Of a stretch of DNA of 64,000 nt, positions 29,601-36,698 are shown piece after piece. The stretch spans positions 1-64,000 of the forward strand of contig JALOTP010000012.1 in the NCBI GenBank assembly GCA_025457865.1, read 5' to 3'. The stretch comes from Thermoplasmatota archaeon. GTDB taxonomy: Archaea > Thermoplasmatota > Penumbrarchaeia > Penumbrarchaeales > Penumbrarchaeaceae. Each line of letters opens with the position of its first letter. Positions within the stretch are counted from its first letter, which is position 1. The position numbers and the translations under genes are program-made. Below the pieces are notes generated by a model. That model saw only the letters and a program-made list of their open reading frames with translations. It did no database searches and was not told where the DNA came from.

Positions 29601-29701
29601 GCACCTGTGCTGGGAGCAGGTCCATCGGTCCTCTCTGGTACCTTTGGTCCTATCCCACCCCTTTGGGGGCCTTTCCTCCTTTCCTCGTCAGACCAGGGCA
29701 C
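26618..29701 (-). CDS. RND/MMPL-type exporter (HAE3-like)
   Basis: A 1027-aa polytopic protein of the RND superfamily, proton-driven exporters of lipids, hydrophobic compounds or cell-surface precursors. A soluble, helical N-terminus of about 90 residues is followed by the first membrane helix (FRGPIFVITIVVCLLIGYMGI). A large periplasmic-type loop then leads to the helix bundle with the sterol-sensing/RND pattern (LVAPILIALGVAYGLYIANRY). The whole pattern repeats in the second half (LIGSIIAGTGVDFSIHITERIR), as expected from the internal duplication. GTG at 29701 follows an AGGAG site. Archaeal HAE3 members are often near beta-helix or lipid genes; the substrate is unknown. Confidence 0.9.
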   Translation of the reverse strand: MPWSDEERRKGPQRGGIGPKVPERTDGPAPSTGADVEETLDKVVTELGDRTPEITRKAKILLRETGRRIKELDDKSENYSERIFRSKSMDTLMEGILKFRGPIFVITIVVCLLIGYMGIIGPDYLPQKLAGEDVKPNLQQKIRGDFEVYLPFGSDAEKVLTEMKVDWSTDLATIFIETPNKYDPTDETNITDYSVLKEISDIEEALNFNKTDKGSVDGIIFCFSISTLIKTLHNASNAISVAFLNELPRELVQFSLPDQLTGNYSIPTDQNLIDQFFNAIGPEKIGSLVADINNDGIYDSALILMGLSKKVDQDKLITNIEDKIAPYFVDPGVRPGSKDTTKQWERRYDRGEVHCRMTLTGPTPLARMISQRTMREMVTVFPWALLMVGASLLIFHRTLKIWLITLLPILFSLIVSFGMMGIFLPILTPQVVLVAPILIALGVAYGLYIANRYAEESASIPDKEMRIRYALKTTGRAIFLSAATTAFGFGSMLTVNMPTMQVLGFGLSTGIMACYVTTILITPTLVIWLNYKKSPKADGGQTVSPVSKRIGQIPIKHSRKIIIGALILAIFSIALSPPSPIPLTDIEVGGLSVVTANMDYIMLSPADEPVVQKMAEQSDTFGSGQIGLMLVRGSPSLDIDKDGRHDAIDDSMKDNAVLIKLERLMTAINGNGTEGDEGLKNAQGVSIVDIMKMVQIPDFTNTPYYQELLIRAAQISEDAAELFDQWVRSNVVKKSFWVAWNNVPDDSSWAQAILKEDLKVFLVNIFYNSLGIEIKGMLVNDDYSKTIVYMNMPNMDIIDTERVVNNVDRAISTEGDFIVSSKEGGGVTASPLSGFGKVLVAVNEVIVEKSNQSTITAWIMIFLILLLFFRSWRVALITMIPVTLVIFWQYVAIFGVGQFGELIWGPEDNMFSGDLNLFTALIGSIIAGTGVDFSIHITERIRQKNMQIEGVVWAAETSGWSFIEATATMVMGMTAVFLINIPSIREFILLIMILLAFSAYSAIFILTSVYRLYLPRYNRLQTLKKVK

Positions 29702-29751
29702 CTGTCCACCAGCTCCTAGTAGAAATTGATGGGTGTACAGCAGATAACGGT

Positions 29752-29759
29752 TTTATATT
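29752..29759 (-). promoter_or_regulatory. TATA box of the RND exporter gene
   Basis: AATATAAA on the minus strand, about 50 bases before the GTG start. It implies a short 5' leader with the AGGAG ribosome binding site. Confidence 0.5.
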
Positions 29760-29795
29760 GTTTTCCTGGGGTAGGGCAGTTCAAAGGTCCGAACA

Positions 29796-30059
29796 TCATT
29801 CGACGTTCTTCCTTGCCATGGTGGACAGAACGTAGCCAAGGATGATTGAGAGTATCGTACCCAAACCCAGCCCCATCAGGACCCCGTATTCGATCCTGAG
29901 CTCAAGGGCATCCGTTGGGAACCTCGTTACATAGATGGCCCCGATCGAGAAAGGTATAACTGCCATAGCTATCAGGAGGGTGCTGTACAACCACCATGCG
30001 GCAGGGCCTAGGACGACCCGCTCTTTGCTATTCGACAGCTTCTCGGTTTCTGCTGGCAT
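29796..30059 (-). CDS. Small two-helix membrane protein
   Basis: An 87-aa protein. A short polar N-terminus is followed by two predicted membrane helices (WWLYSTLLIAMAVIPFSIGAIY and YGVLMGLGLGTILSIILGYVL) and a short basic tail. No family is recognised. The TATA box at about 30101-30108 and an AAGGTC site upstream support real expression. It is the gene next upstream of the RND exporter on the same strand, but the exporter has its own TATA box, so they may be separate transcripts. Confidence 0.65.
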   Translation of the reverse strand: MPAETEKLSNSKERVVLGPAAWWLYSTLLIAMAVIPFSIGAIYVTRFPTDALELRIEYGVLMGLGLGTILSIILGYVLSTMARKNVE

Positions 30060-30100
30060 ATAGATGACCTTGAAGGGCCGGTGGGAGAAAAAGAGGGGGT

Positions 30101-30109
30101 TTATATATA
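30101..30109 (-). promoter_or_regulatory. TATA box of the small two-helix membrane protein
   Basis: CTATATATAAA on the minus strand, about 45 bases upstream of the ATG at 30059. One of the clearest TATA boxes in the window. Confidence 0.6.
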
Positions 30110-30176
30110 GTTTCCCCGGTGGAAGGGGTCCTTGTCCCGGAATTGGATATAGGGTGGATCGGGTGGGTGGCCCAGC

Positions 30177-30401
30177 TCACATGCAATACCTGCCGCTCTT
30201 GAAGAGACTATCGTAGGACATCATGTTACTGTCCATCTCCGGCTCGGTCTCCTCGTGCGTCTCAAGGTGGTAGAGCATCTCTACAAGGACGTTGACCATC
30301 TGCCTCAGTTCCCTGACCTCGGAGCGAAGGTCCTCGATTGAGCGGAGCAGCTCTTCCCTGTTGGGTTCTTCGTGCCTCTTCTTCTCTACCGAGGGGTCCA
30401 T
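30177..30401 (-). CDS. Small coiled-coil protein
   Basis: A 74-aa acidic, soluble protein. The centre (LLRSIEDLRSEVRELRQMVNVLVEMLYHLE) has a clear heptad pattern and should form a coiled coil; the C-terminal 25 residues look disordered. The ORF track starts at 30488, but the 29 extra residues do not resemble the charged body. The ATG at 30401 is preceded by a GGTGAG site, so that start is preferred. It probably oligomerises or binds a partner; no function can be assigned. It is divergent from the nitrilase-family gene. Confidence 0.6.
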   Translation of the reverse strand: MDPSVEKKRHEEPNREELLRSIEDLRSEVRELRQMVNVLVEMLYHLETHEETEPEMDSNMMSYDSLFKSGRYCM

Positions 30402-30560
30402 CGTTCTCTCACCTGCAGAAGGTCTTACCTGAGATGACAACATACTTACTAAGCAGAGGCGCGTATTTCTACCTTTTGGTACGGGCATTTCAACGATTAG
30501 GCATAACCAAAGAATTGACTGCTATCGCTATTAATACCCATTTCACCATATCATGGGAAC

Positions 30561-31403
30561 ATGAAGGAGATGAATACCCTCTCAGTGGAGCTGGTCCAAA
30601 GGAAGCATTGGCGGTTGGAGCTCGAGAGGAACCTGGAAACGGTGATCGGATCGATACGGGCCTCGACTGCCGATCTGCTCGTGTTCCCGGAGATGTTCCT
30701 CACGGGCTACTCCCTGGGTGATGAGGTCTTCGATATGGCCCTTTCCTTGGAAGATGAGGCCGTGTCAAGGATGAAAGGTGCATCATCCGAGCACGGAAAG
30801 CACATAGTTATCGGTCTGCCGTTAAGGTCAGAAGAGGTCAAGGGGCAGGTGCACAATTCGGCGCTTGTAATATCACCGGATGGTATCATCGGACGCTACG
30901 ACAAGATGCACCTTGTGGACTTCGGTCCTTTCGAAGAACATGCGTATTTCACACCTGGCAGGGACCCGTTGATAGTGGATATCCTTGGATGGAAGATAGG
31001 GGTGATGATATGTTATGACATCTTCTTCCCCGAACTGACCAGGTACTATGCCCTAAAAGGCTGCGATGCGGTCATCTGCATCTCGGCGTCCCCTTCAATG
31101 ACAAGGTATTTTTTCGAGGGGGTCATGACCGCAAGAGCCATCGAGAACACAATTTACCTTCTGTATTCGAACATGGTTGGCGTTGATGCAAGGATGGATT
31201 TCTGGGGGGGTGGGGCTATCATAGGACCAAGGGGAGAGACGGTCGCAAAAGGCCCCTATTTCGATGAGGCATCCATCATGGGTAGTATTGACCCCGAACT
31301 GTTATCGTCCGCAAGAAGGAACAGGCCTACCATCCGGGATGCCAGGCCTTCTATCTTCAGGGAGCTGGCCCGCATGGATGAGATCCGGGACCAAAACGAT
31401 TGA
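30561..31403 (+). CDS. Carbon-nitrogen hydrolase (nitrilase superfamily)
   Basis: A 280-aa amidohydrolase with the complete Glu-Lys-Cys triad: E44 in FPEMFLTGY, K115 in YDKMHLVD and C151 in MICYDIFFPE. It should hydrolyse an amide or nitrile bond to acid and ammonia through a cysteine thioester, in the cytoplasm. Subfamily features (omega-amidase, N-carbamoylputrescine amidase or NAD-synthetase-like) cannot be separated by eye. The ATG at 30561 gives a normal family N-terminus. The stop at 31401-31403 is two bases before the first tRNA-Gly 3'-end copy, so any read-through transcript would carry the hairpin chain. Confidence 0.9.
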   Translation: MKEMNTLSVELVQRKHWRLELERNLETVIGSIRASTADLLVFPEMFLTGYSLGDEVFDMALSLEDEAVSRMKGASSEHGKHIVIGLPLRSEEVKGQVHNSALVISPDGIIGRYDKMHLVDFGPFEEHAYFTPGRDPLIVDILGWKIGVMICYDIFFPELTRYYALKGCDAVICISASPSMTRYFFEGVMTARAIENTIYLLYSNMVGVDARMDFWGGGAIIGPRGETVAKGPYFDEASIMGSIDPELLSSARRNRPTIRDARPSIFRELARMDEIRDQND

Positions 31404-31405
31404 TG

Positions 31406-31619
31406 ATGGTGCGGGCGCCGGGACATCTGGAGGGTCCAATAAGTGACGATAAACCAACTCCAGATGTCCAGCTAAAAAGATAGTATCAAAAAATAATACT
31501 TTTTAGAGTATTAGATCAATGTCAAGAACCATTTTACGAGAACATAGAATGATCGACGAAAGTAAAACGGATGAAAAATCACTTCGTGATTTTCCAAGTC
31601 TTTGTCCTATGGGCCAAAG
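31406..31619 (-). repeat. Distal repeat unit of the tRNA-Gly locus
   Basis: A 214-base unit that begins with an 18-base copy of the tRNA-Gly 3' end and contains the perfect 12-bp stem (GGACATCTGGAG / CTCCAGATGTCC), an AT-rich hairpin, the 42-base hairpin (CCATTTTAC ... GTAAAACGG, one base off perfect) and the GGAAAAT hairpin shared with the tRNA-Leu locus. Confidence 0.8.
31572..31595 (-). repeat. 24-nt GGAAAAT hairpin shared with the tRNA-Leu locus
   Basis: On the minus strand GGAAAAT is followed by CAC, loop GAA, GTG and ATTTTTCA. The copy at 51345-51368 keeps both flanks and the AA of the loop but has GCC/GGC as inner stem. Two of three inner pairs change on both sides, so pairing is maintained. 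Confidence 0.75.
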
Positions 31620-31778
31620 ATGGTGCGGGCGCCGGGACATATGGAGGGTCCAATAAGTGACGAAAAACCAGCTCCAGATGTCCAGGAAAAATGAAAAATA
31701 ATTTAAATGCCATTTTTCCGTGTATGATCTATGTAAAGCACCATTTTACGAGAACATAGAATGATCGACGAAAGTAAA
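31620..31778 (-). repeat. Proximal repeat unit of the tRNA-Gly locus
   Basis: A 159-base unit between the second 3'-end copy and the tRNA itself. It repeats the GGACAT stem with one mismatch (31635-31683), has its own GGAAAAATG / CATTTTTCC hairpin (31685-31719), and ends with the 42-base hairpin in its perfect form (31741-31782), whose last bases are the CCA complement next to the tRNA. The 50-base stretch holding the 24-nt hairpin of the distal unit is missing here. Confidence 0.8.
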
Positions 31779-31782
31779 ATGG

Positions 31783-31856
31783 TGCGGGCGCCGGGATTTG
31801 AACCCGAGTTCCTAGCTTGGCAAGCTAAAGTGATGACCAGTCTACACTACACCCGC
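31783..31856 (-). tRNA. tRNA-Gly (GCC)
   Basis: A 74-nt gene on the minus strand. Acceptor GCGGGTG pairs with CGCCCGC with discriminator A. The D-arm contains TCA-type bases. The anticodon loop TTGCCAA is on stem TTAGC/GCTAG and reads glycine GGC/GGU. The T-arm is CGGG TTCAAAT CCCG. There is no intron. CCA follows immediately in the genome (complement of TGG 31780-31782), so the 3' end may be encoded. A TATA-like TTTAAAAATC lies about 33 bases upstream of the 5' end. Downstream on the same strand is the hairpin chain containing copies of this gene's 3' end. Confidence 0.95.
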
Positions 31857-31888
31857 ATGGACCGGGGAAGTGGTCAAGGTAGTTCCCG

Positions 31889-31898
31889 TTTAAAAATC
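31889..31898 (-). promoter_or_regulatory. TATA box of tRNA-Gly
   Basis: GATTTTTAAA on the minus strand, about 33-42 bases before the mature tRNA 5' end, as expected for an archaeal tRNA promoter with a short leader. Confidence 0.55.
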
Positions 31899-31980
31899 TT
31901 TCATAGAGCAAGAAGATGGTCGGCCCTGGTCATGGAAAGAGGTGAAGGTTTAATGTCCTGTTAGTAACTTAGGTCCTCCC

Positions 31981-32694
31981 ATGATGGCAGATGCCTTCGT
32001 GAGCCGGAAGCTGGCTCTCGTAACGGGAGGGTGCAGGAACCTGGGGCTCGAGATATCCAGGGCGCTATTGTCATGCGGTCACCAGGTGATTGCCACGACC
32101 CGGGATGCCAGGACATTTACGGAGCTCGGGGACACCTTGTCGAAGATCGATGTGATACAAGCGGACGTATCGACAGAAGAAGGGGTGGATAGGACCTTTG
32201 AATATATTCGGGGAAAGGACCTACCTATAGGTATCCTTGTCAATAACGCATCAAGTTTTCCAAGGGGGCCCTTGTTATCCCTAGATGTTAAAGAGTTCCG
32301 TCATGCATACGATAGCACCGTAATGTCCGCGTTCATGTGCATAAAAAAAGCGGTCCCTCTGATGAAAGTGGTGGGCTGGGGCAGGGTGATAAACATAGGA
32401 ATGGCAGGGGCCGACAACGTGAGAGGCTACAGGGATGTCGCAGCACATGCCTCTGCCAAAACCGCATTATCGGTCCTAACGCTCTCGCTCGCTGCCGAAC
32501 TCGAGGGTACTGGTTTAACGGTGAATATGGTCAATCCCGGCCCTATCGAAAGAGCGGGATTGACCTCCAAAGAAAGAGAACGTCTAAGTTCCATATCCCC
32601 TGCAGGGAGGTTGACCAGGAGCGGAGATATTGTCGGGCAGGTCATAGAGATGGTCCAAACAGACATCAATGGGACACTATCCACGGTGCTATGA
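31981..32694 (+). CDS. Short-chain dehydrogenase/reductase-like protein with His at the catalytic Tyr position
   Basis: A 237-aa classical SDR fold. The cofactor motif TGGCRNLG lies at about 15-22, the NNAS motif near 90, and PG plus downstream helices at the C-terminus. The active-site pattern YxxxK is changed: K160 is present but the residue four before it is H156 (AHASAK), and the usual Tyr is absent. Family members with such changes can be inactive, or may use a different proton donor. The substrate is unknown; its size and PTR1/FolM-like look suggest a pteridine or 3-oxoacyl reductase ancestor. ATG 31981; Met2 is equally possible. Confidence 0.8.
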   Translation: MMADAFVSRKLALVTGGCRNLGLEISRALLSCGHQVIATTRDARTFTELGDTLSKIDVIQADVSTEEGVDRTFEYIRGKDLPIGILVNNASSFPRGPLLSLDVKEFRHAYDSTVMSAFMCIKKAVPLMKVVGWGRVINIGMAGADNVRGYRDVAAHASAKTALSVLTLSLAAELEGTGLTVNMVNPGPIERAGLTSKERERLSSISPAGRLTRSGDIVGQVIEMVQTDINGTLSTVL

Positions 32695-32775
32695 AGTCCC
32701 GATCACATCAATGGGATGGGATATCCCTTCGTTCGTTCCATTTTATACATTTTCTTGATAATATTAAAATAATCG

Positions 32776-33699
32776 GTGCATTCTGGACATCCTGTGCTAT
32801 TGGCCTTGCTGGGCACCCTTGTCGGTCTTGCCCTTCTCATCATTGGAGCCAACTTCCTTGTGGACGGAGCGGCAGCTCTGGCCAAGAAGATAGGTATAAG
32901 CGGTCATGTGATAGGCCTTACGCTTGTTGCAGCGGCCACATCACTTCCAGAGCTTTTCACATCGACCGTAGCAACGTTCAGTGGCGAGTACGATATCGCT
33001 GTTGGCAACATAGTCGGTTCGAACGCGGTTAATATCTCCTTGATACTTGGGATAGGTATACTCATCCAGCCTATAAGGACCAACAGATCGGCCAAGAGGG
33101 ATAGTATCTTCATTTTAGGTGTAACGGTCCTGCTCTTCTTCCTGGCTATCCAGGGTATAGAGTTTTGGGAGGCGTTGATATTCCTTGGCCTTTACATTGG
33201 GTATACCATCCTGATCTTCCGGTCCAAGGATATGGCCAAGATAGATGTGGAGGTAAAGGAGCGGAAACCCTGGATATTGATTTTGCTCATAATCCTTGGC
33301 ATAGCCTTCCTGTCAATAGGGTCCCCCCTACTTGTTCGGTCCGCGGCATCATTGGCCGTAGAGGTTGGGGTCTCGGCAGCGGTCATAGGTTCGACCCTTA
33401 TCGCGGTCGGAACATCGTTCCCTGAGCTCCTTACCAGTATCATGGCGTCGGTGAAAGGACATGAAGGGATAGCGTTCGGCAATGTCTTCGGATCCAATAT
33501 TTTTAATATTCTAATGATACTAGGAGTCAGTGGTATTATCAGGCCACTTGTTGTGAACGATTTTTTCATTTTTGCGCTCATACCGGCGCTCATCCTACTC
33601 CAACTCCTCGGTTCAATCCTTGCATTTGGTAGGATGGGGAGGAAGGAAGGTGTCATTCTAATATTGGGTTATGTGATATTCCTAGCGCTAATGTTCTGA
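32776..33699 (+). CDS. Ca2+/cation antiporter (CaCA family, YrbG-like)
   Basis: A 307-aa membrane protein with the two inverted alpha repeats of the CaCA family: LVAAATSLPELFTS followed by GNIVGSNAVNI, and LIAVGTSFPELLTS followed by GNVFGSNIFNI. The acidic residues in both PEL motifs coordinate the ion. About ten helices. The archaeal NCX_Mj homologue exchanges Na+ for Ca2+, so calcium export coupled to sodium or protons is likely. The start is GTG at 32776; AT-rich sequence (TTTTATACATTTTC, TAATATTAAAATAA) lies just upstream. Confidence 0.92.
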   Translation: MHSGHPVLLALLGTLVGLALLIIGANFLVDGAAALAKKIGISGHVIGLTLVAAATSLPELFTSTVATFSGEYDIAVGNIVGSNAVNISLILGIGILIQPIRTNRSAKRDSIFILGVTVLLFFLAIQGIEFWEALIFLGLYIGYTILIFRSKDMAKIDVEVKERKPWILILLIILGIAFLSIGSPLLVRSAASLAVEVGVSAAVIGSTLIAVGTSFPELLTSIMASVKGHEGIAFGNVFGSNIFNILMILGVSGIIRPLVVNDFFIFALIPALILLQLLGSILAFGRMGRKEGVILILGYVIFLALMF

Positions 33700-33706
33700 G
33701 GATTGT

Positions 33707-35620
33707 TCAGCCCTCTGCCTTTGTGAGATATTCAGCCTTAGCCGATAGGGACCATTCGTTCCCCGTGTCCGATTGACGTACGATGATACCTACCAGGCCA
33801 GTGATATCGCCTGCCTCGGTACATCTGACCACTACCGTCCATTCTCCAGTTTCTGATGGTCCTTCCTCAGACGGGTGATAGCTTATCAGTAGGTTCCCCG
33901 AACTGATGGGGCCTGCACTATCGACGGGGGTCGTGGAATTGGGAGGGAGCAGTTCTATCTCGAAGGAATCCGGCAGGTTCCTCAGACCAGGTCTGACGCT
34001 CTCGTCGGTCCATGATAGGGAAACGTTGATGTAGTTCACAGATTCCCCCACGACCACTATAGGGACAGAGCTCTCCTGGCCTTCATTGGTGCTGTCCGAC
34101 AGGGAATAGGTCTGTGAAAGGTATTCCCAGACCACGGTAGGTTCCTCGGTAGAACCCTCCTCTTCAGGGGGATAGTAGGTGTCGGTCCCCATCATGAACC
34201 CAGCAACGATCGATATCGGTATCAGGATGGCAACCAAAAAGGGCGTGGCCTTGAATGTGAAGACCTTCTCGATCATTGGATAACCCTGCTTGCTCGCCTT
34301 GTCCCTGGCCGCGGCCTCCTCGCCCTCCTCCATCGCCTTGATCCTGTTCGCCCGCGCTATGACGTCCTGCCCCCAGGATTTATAATAGGTCATGAACCCG
34401 ATAAGGAGGAGGAACCCTAACGCTACCAAGATACCATAGAATAGTTTAGGTCTTTCGAACTGGGTGCCGATCACTGTGTAAAGGATACCAAAGACAAGGG
34501 TCCCCAACCATAGACCGCTCATGGATGAGAGGAAATTGGTCCCCAGGTAGGCAGATACCTTATCTTTCGTTGCGAGTTTGGAAACGAAGGCATAGTAACC
34601 CGGTGCCACAAGGAACTCTCCAACCGATGAGATGACGATACCAATTATCACGAAGGTCCAATTCAATGAAAGACCGAAAAAACCAATGAAAGCCAATCCG
34701 ATGACATAGAGCAGTACGCCCATCATCACTGCAATAAGTGATTCAAGTTTCTCGACCTTCTTAGCTAGATATGGCCCGGCCAGAATGATCGTCAAAGGGT
34801 TGGGGATTGCTAGGATCATCACACCGAACCAGCTAGGGACCATCTTGAAATTGAACAATGCGGAGGGCAGAGCGTTAAGCGTAGAGGAGTATAAGGCCCA
34901 GAATCCCGCTATCAGGAAGACCATCACAAGGAACTTCTTATCCCTGAAGGCGATGGCGATATTCTTCCTGACATCCTTTACCGTCCTTACATTCCCAGAC
35001 CTTGGCACCTCCTTGAAAATGGTCAGGAGGATCACCAGATTGATGAGGAAGAAGAAGGCCCCGACCCTGAAAACCCACGCATACAAGGATGGGCCGAACA
35101 ATTTCAGGATCTCCAATGCAACATAGATCATAGGGAAGACCGCAGCAGCAAGGTTCACGAACCAGTAATAGATGGAATATGCCATGTTCCTCTGGTCCTG
35201 GTGGGTGGATTTTGCTATCGTAGCTGAGATAAGGGGCTTGTAGGACCCTATACCGAAACCTATCATCATGACACCCAGGATGAGCGTCAGCGGACCTGAT
35301 GCGAATGATAGGAAGAGGTAGGCGAAGAAGAGAACGGTATATGCAAAGAACATCTGCTTCTTGAAACCCCATTTCTCGGCCAGGGCACCGCTCAGGATAG
35401 GAAGGCCGTACTGTATTGGATACATGAAGATCGTAATGTTCACAGCGATCCAGACAGGGACTCCCAGGTTGTATTGCGCATAGTAGACAATTATCGGAAC
35501 AAAGGTGTAATAGGCCCCCCTCTCCATTAGTTCGAATATCTGGACGATCCAGAATACCGATTGGAACCCTCTGATCTTCTGTAAGAAGCTCTGCTCTTTC
35601 TCGGGTTCCGTCGTATCCAT
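33707..35620 (-). CDS. POT-family (PTR2) peptide transporter with C-terminal exported domain
   Basis: A 637-aa MFS transporter of the proton-dependent oligopeptide family. The POT signatures are ELMERGAYYTF near the first helix (the EXXER-type motif) and YYWFVNLAA in helix 5. About 12 helices end near residue 490 (ATPFLVAILIPISIVAGFM). The remaining 140 residues form a beta-rich domain (NYINVSLSWTDES, GEWTVVVRCTEAG) that would face outside. That domain is not part of the standard POT fold, although mammalian PepT carries an extracellular domain at another position. It is likely to take up di-/tripeptides. The TATA box (complement of TATTATAAAAAA) lies at about 35652-35663. Confidence 0.9.
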   Translation of the reverse strand: MDTTEPEKEQSFLQKIRGFQSVFWIVQIFELMERGAYYTFVPIIVYYAQYNLGVPVWIAVNITIFMYPIQYGLPILSGALAEKWGFKKQMFFAYTVLFFAYLFLSFASGPLTLILGVMMIGFGIGSYKPLISATIAKSTHQDQRNMAYSIYYWFVNLAAAVFPMIYVALEILKLFGPSLYAWVFRVGAFFFLINLVILLTIFKEVPRSGNVRTVKDVRKNIAIAFRDKKFLVMVFLIAGFWALYSSTLNALPSALFNFKMVPSWFGVMILAIPNPLTIILAGPYLAKKVEKLESLIAVMMGVLLYVIGLAFIGFFGLSLNWTFVIIGIVISSVGEFLVAPGYYAFVSKLATKDKVSAYLGTNFLSSMSGLWLGTLVFGILYTVIGTQFERPKLFYGILVALGFLLLIGFMTYYKSWGQDVIARANRIKAMEEGEEAAARDKASKQGYPMIEKVFTFKATPFLVAILIPISIVAGFMMGTDTYYPPEEEGSTEEPTVVWEYLSQTYSLSDSTNEGQESSVPIVVVGESVNYINVSLSWTDESVRPGLRNLPDSFEIELLPPNSTTPVDSAGPISSGNLLISYHPSEEGPSETGEWTVVVRCTEAGDITGLVGIIVRQSDTGNEWSLSAKAEYLTKAEG

Positions 35621-35732
35621 TTAAAAAACCTTGATTTCCCTAACCACGACATATTATAAAAAAGTTCAATAAGGGGCATGGATGATTGGACATGGATGAA
35701 CATGGGCGTTTTTTTTCGATAAGAGGTAGGTC

Positions 35733-36698
35733 ATGCCTTCTAAGAACAAGACAGGGAGCAGGAAGGAGGCAACCTCCCAAAGGGAGGGCCTGGGCTATGC
35801 ACTGATAGCCATGACGGTGGTCCTATGGAGCATGATAGAGGTCATCTCCAAGCTCATACAGGCCGACCTTCACCCCATGACGATCGCCTTCCTCAGGTTC
35901 TTCATTGGCGGTCTCTGCCTTATGCCCTTCGCCCTGTTCTATGGGAGGTACAACAAATGGAAAGAGCTCGGGGCCAGGGATTGGTTGTCGTTCCTGCTCC
36001 TCAGCTTCCTGGGAATATCCCTCACGTTCTCCCTTTTCCATCTCGCCCTTTACTGGATGGACGCATCCTCCACCGCGGTCATCATTTCGACGGTCCCCAT
36101 CTTCGCAGCGCCAGCAGCATACTTCTTCCTTGGTGAACGGATCAGACCCATAGCCCTGGCCGGTATAGCCCTTGGAGGAGCTGGTGTTTTCATCGTCTAT
36201 CTGTCCGAATCGAACACGTGGCATTCGGCCCTTGGGACATTGATGATGCTTGTCTGCGTCATCGCTTTCACTGTCTATTCGGTACTGATGAAGAGGCTCA
36301 ATCAGAGGATGGACCCCAGGTTCTCTACCCCGGCCAGTCTCTGGCTCGGTTCACTGATGATGGCCCCCCTGCTCTTGCTTGAAAAGGCCCCTCTGTATCG
36401 ACCGCTCCCCCTCCAGCCCTTATTGGTCCTGCTCTTCCTGTCGGTGTTCGGGGTCGGGGCTTCCTATATGTTCTATTTCATGGGACTGTCCAGGGTCAAA
36501 GCCTCCAAGGGAGTCTCGCTGATGTACCTGAAGCCGTTCCTTGCAGGTTTCTTTGCAGTTCTCCTTCTTCAGGAGGCCATCTCCTTCCAGAGGGCGATAT
36601 CCATAGTCATCGTAGGCCTGTCCCTCTATCTGATCCTGGAAGAGGGCAGGGTCAAAGAGCTCATCAAGGGTTGGATGAAGAACAGGTCAGGTCCATGA
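35733..36698 (+). CDS. EamA/DMT-family transporter
   Basis: A 321-aa membrane protein with two EamA repeats of five helices (first GLGYALIAMTVVLWSMIEVISK; second LGTLMMLVCVIAFTVYSVLMKR). The second repeat ends PFLAGFFAVLLLQE. Members export amino acids or other metabolites, sometimes unidentified. It overlaps the saccharopine dehydrogenase gene by 12 bases tail to tail. Lying next to lysine catabolism makes amino acid export a possibility, but no operon link exists because the strands differ. ATG 35733 with upstream GAGGT. Confidence 0.88.
   Translation: MPSKNKTGSRKEATSQREGLGYALIAMTVVLWSMIEVISKLIQADLHPMTIAFLRFFIGGLCLMPFALFYGRYNKWKELGARDWLSFLLLSFLGISLTFSLFHLALYWMDASSTAVIISTVPIFAAPAAYFFLGERIRPIALAGIALGGAGVFIVYLSESNTWHSALGTLMMLVCVIAFTVYSVLMKRLNQRMDPRFSTPASLWLGSLMMAPLLLLEKAPLYRPLPLQPLLVLLFLSVFGVGASYMFYFMGLSRVKASKGVSLMYLKPFLAGFFAVLLLQEAISFQRAISIVIVGLSLYLILEEGRVKELIKGWMKNRSGP

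Larger units (their letters stand above)
31404..31782. repeat. Hairpin-chain repeat locus downstream of tRNA-Gly
   Basis: About 380 bases with no gene, almost entirely inverted repeats placed end to end: 31421-31469 (12-bp stem), 31472-31506, 31529-31570, 31574-31594, 31599-31620, 31635-31683, 31685-31719 (9-bp) and 31741-31782 (9-bp). The last 18 bases covering the tRNA-Gly 3' end plus CCA occur three times (31406-31423, 31620-31637, 31779-31796, the third being the tRNA itself). A 42-base hairpin is duplicated at 31529 and 31741 with one mismatch. A hairpin with stem GGACATCTGGAG is duplicated at 31421 and 31635. No integrase or ORF is present. Confidence 0.85.

Noticed and set aside
31398-31410. 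Box C-like motif (TTGATGATGG) as a C/D sRNA at the start of the tRNA-Gly repeat locus
   Set aside because: The purine required at the first position is missing and no convincing D, C' or D' boxes at proper spacing follow.
31404-31782. Repeats beside tRNA-Gly as a CRISPR array
   Set aside because: Only two to three copies, units of 159 and 214 bases, no spacers of uniform size and no cas genes.
31404-31782. Remnant of a full integrated virus or plasmid at tRNA-Gly
   Set aside because: tRNA-end duplications fit attachment sites, but no integrase or other element gene lies between or beside them, and the segments are far too small. Kept as a possible origin only.
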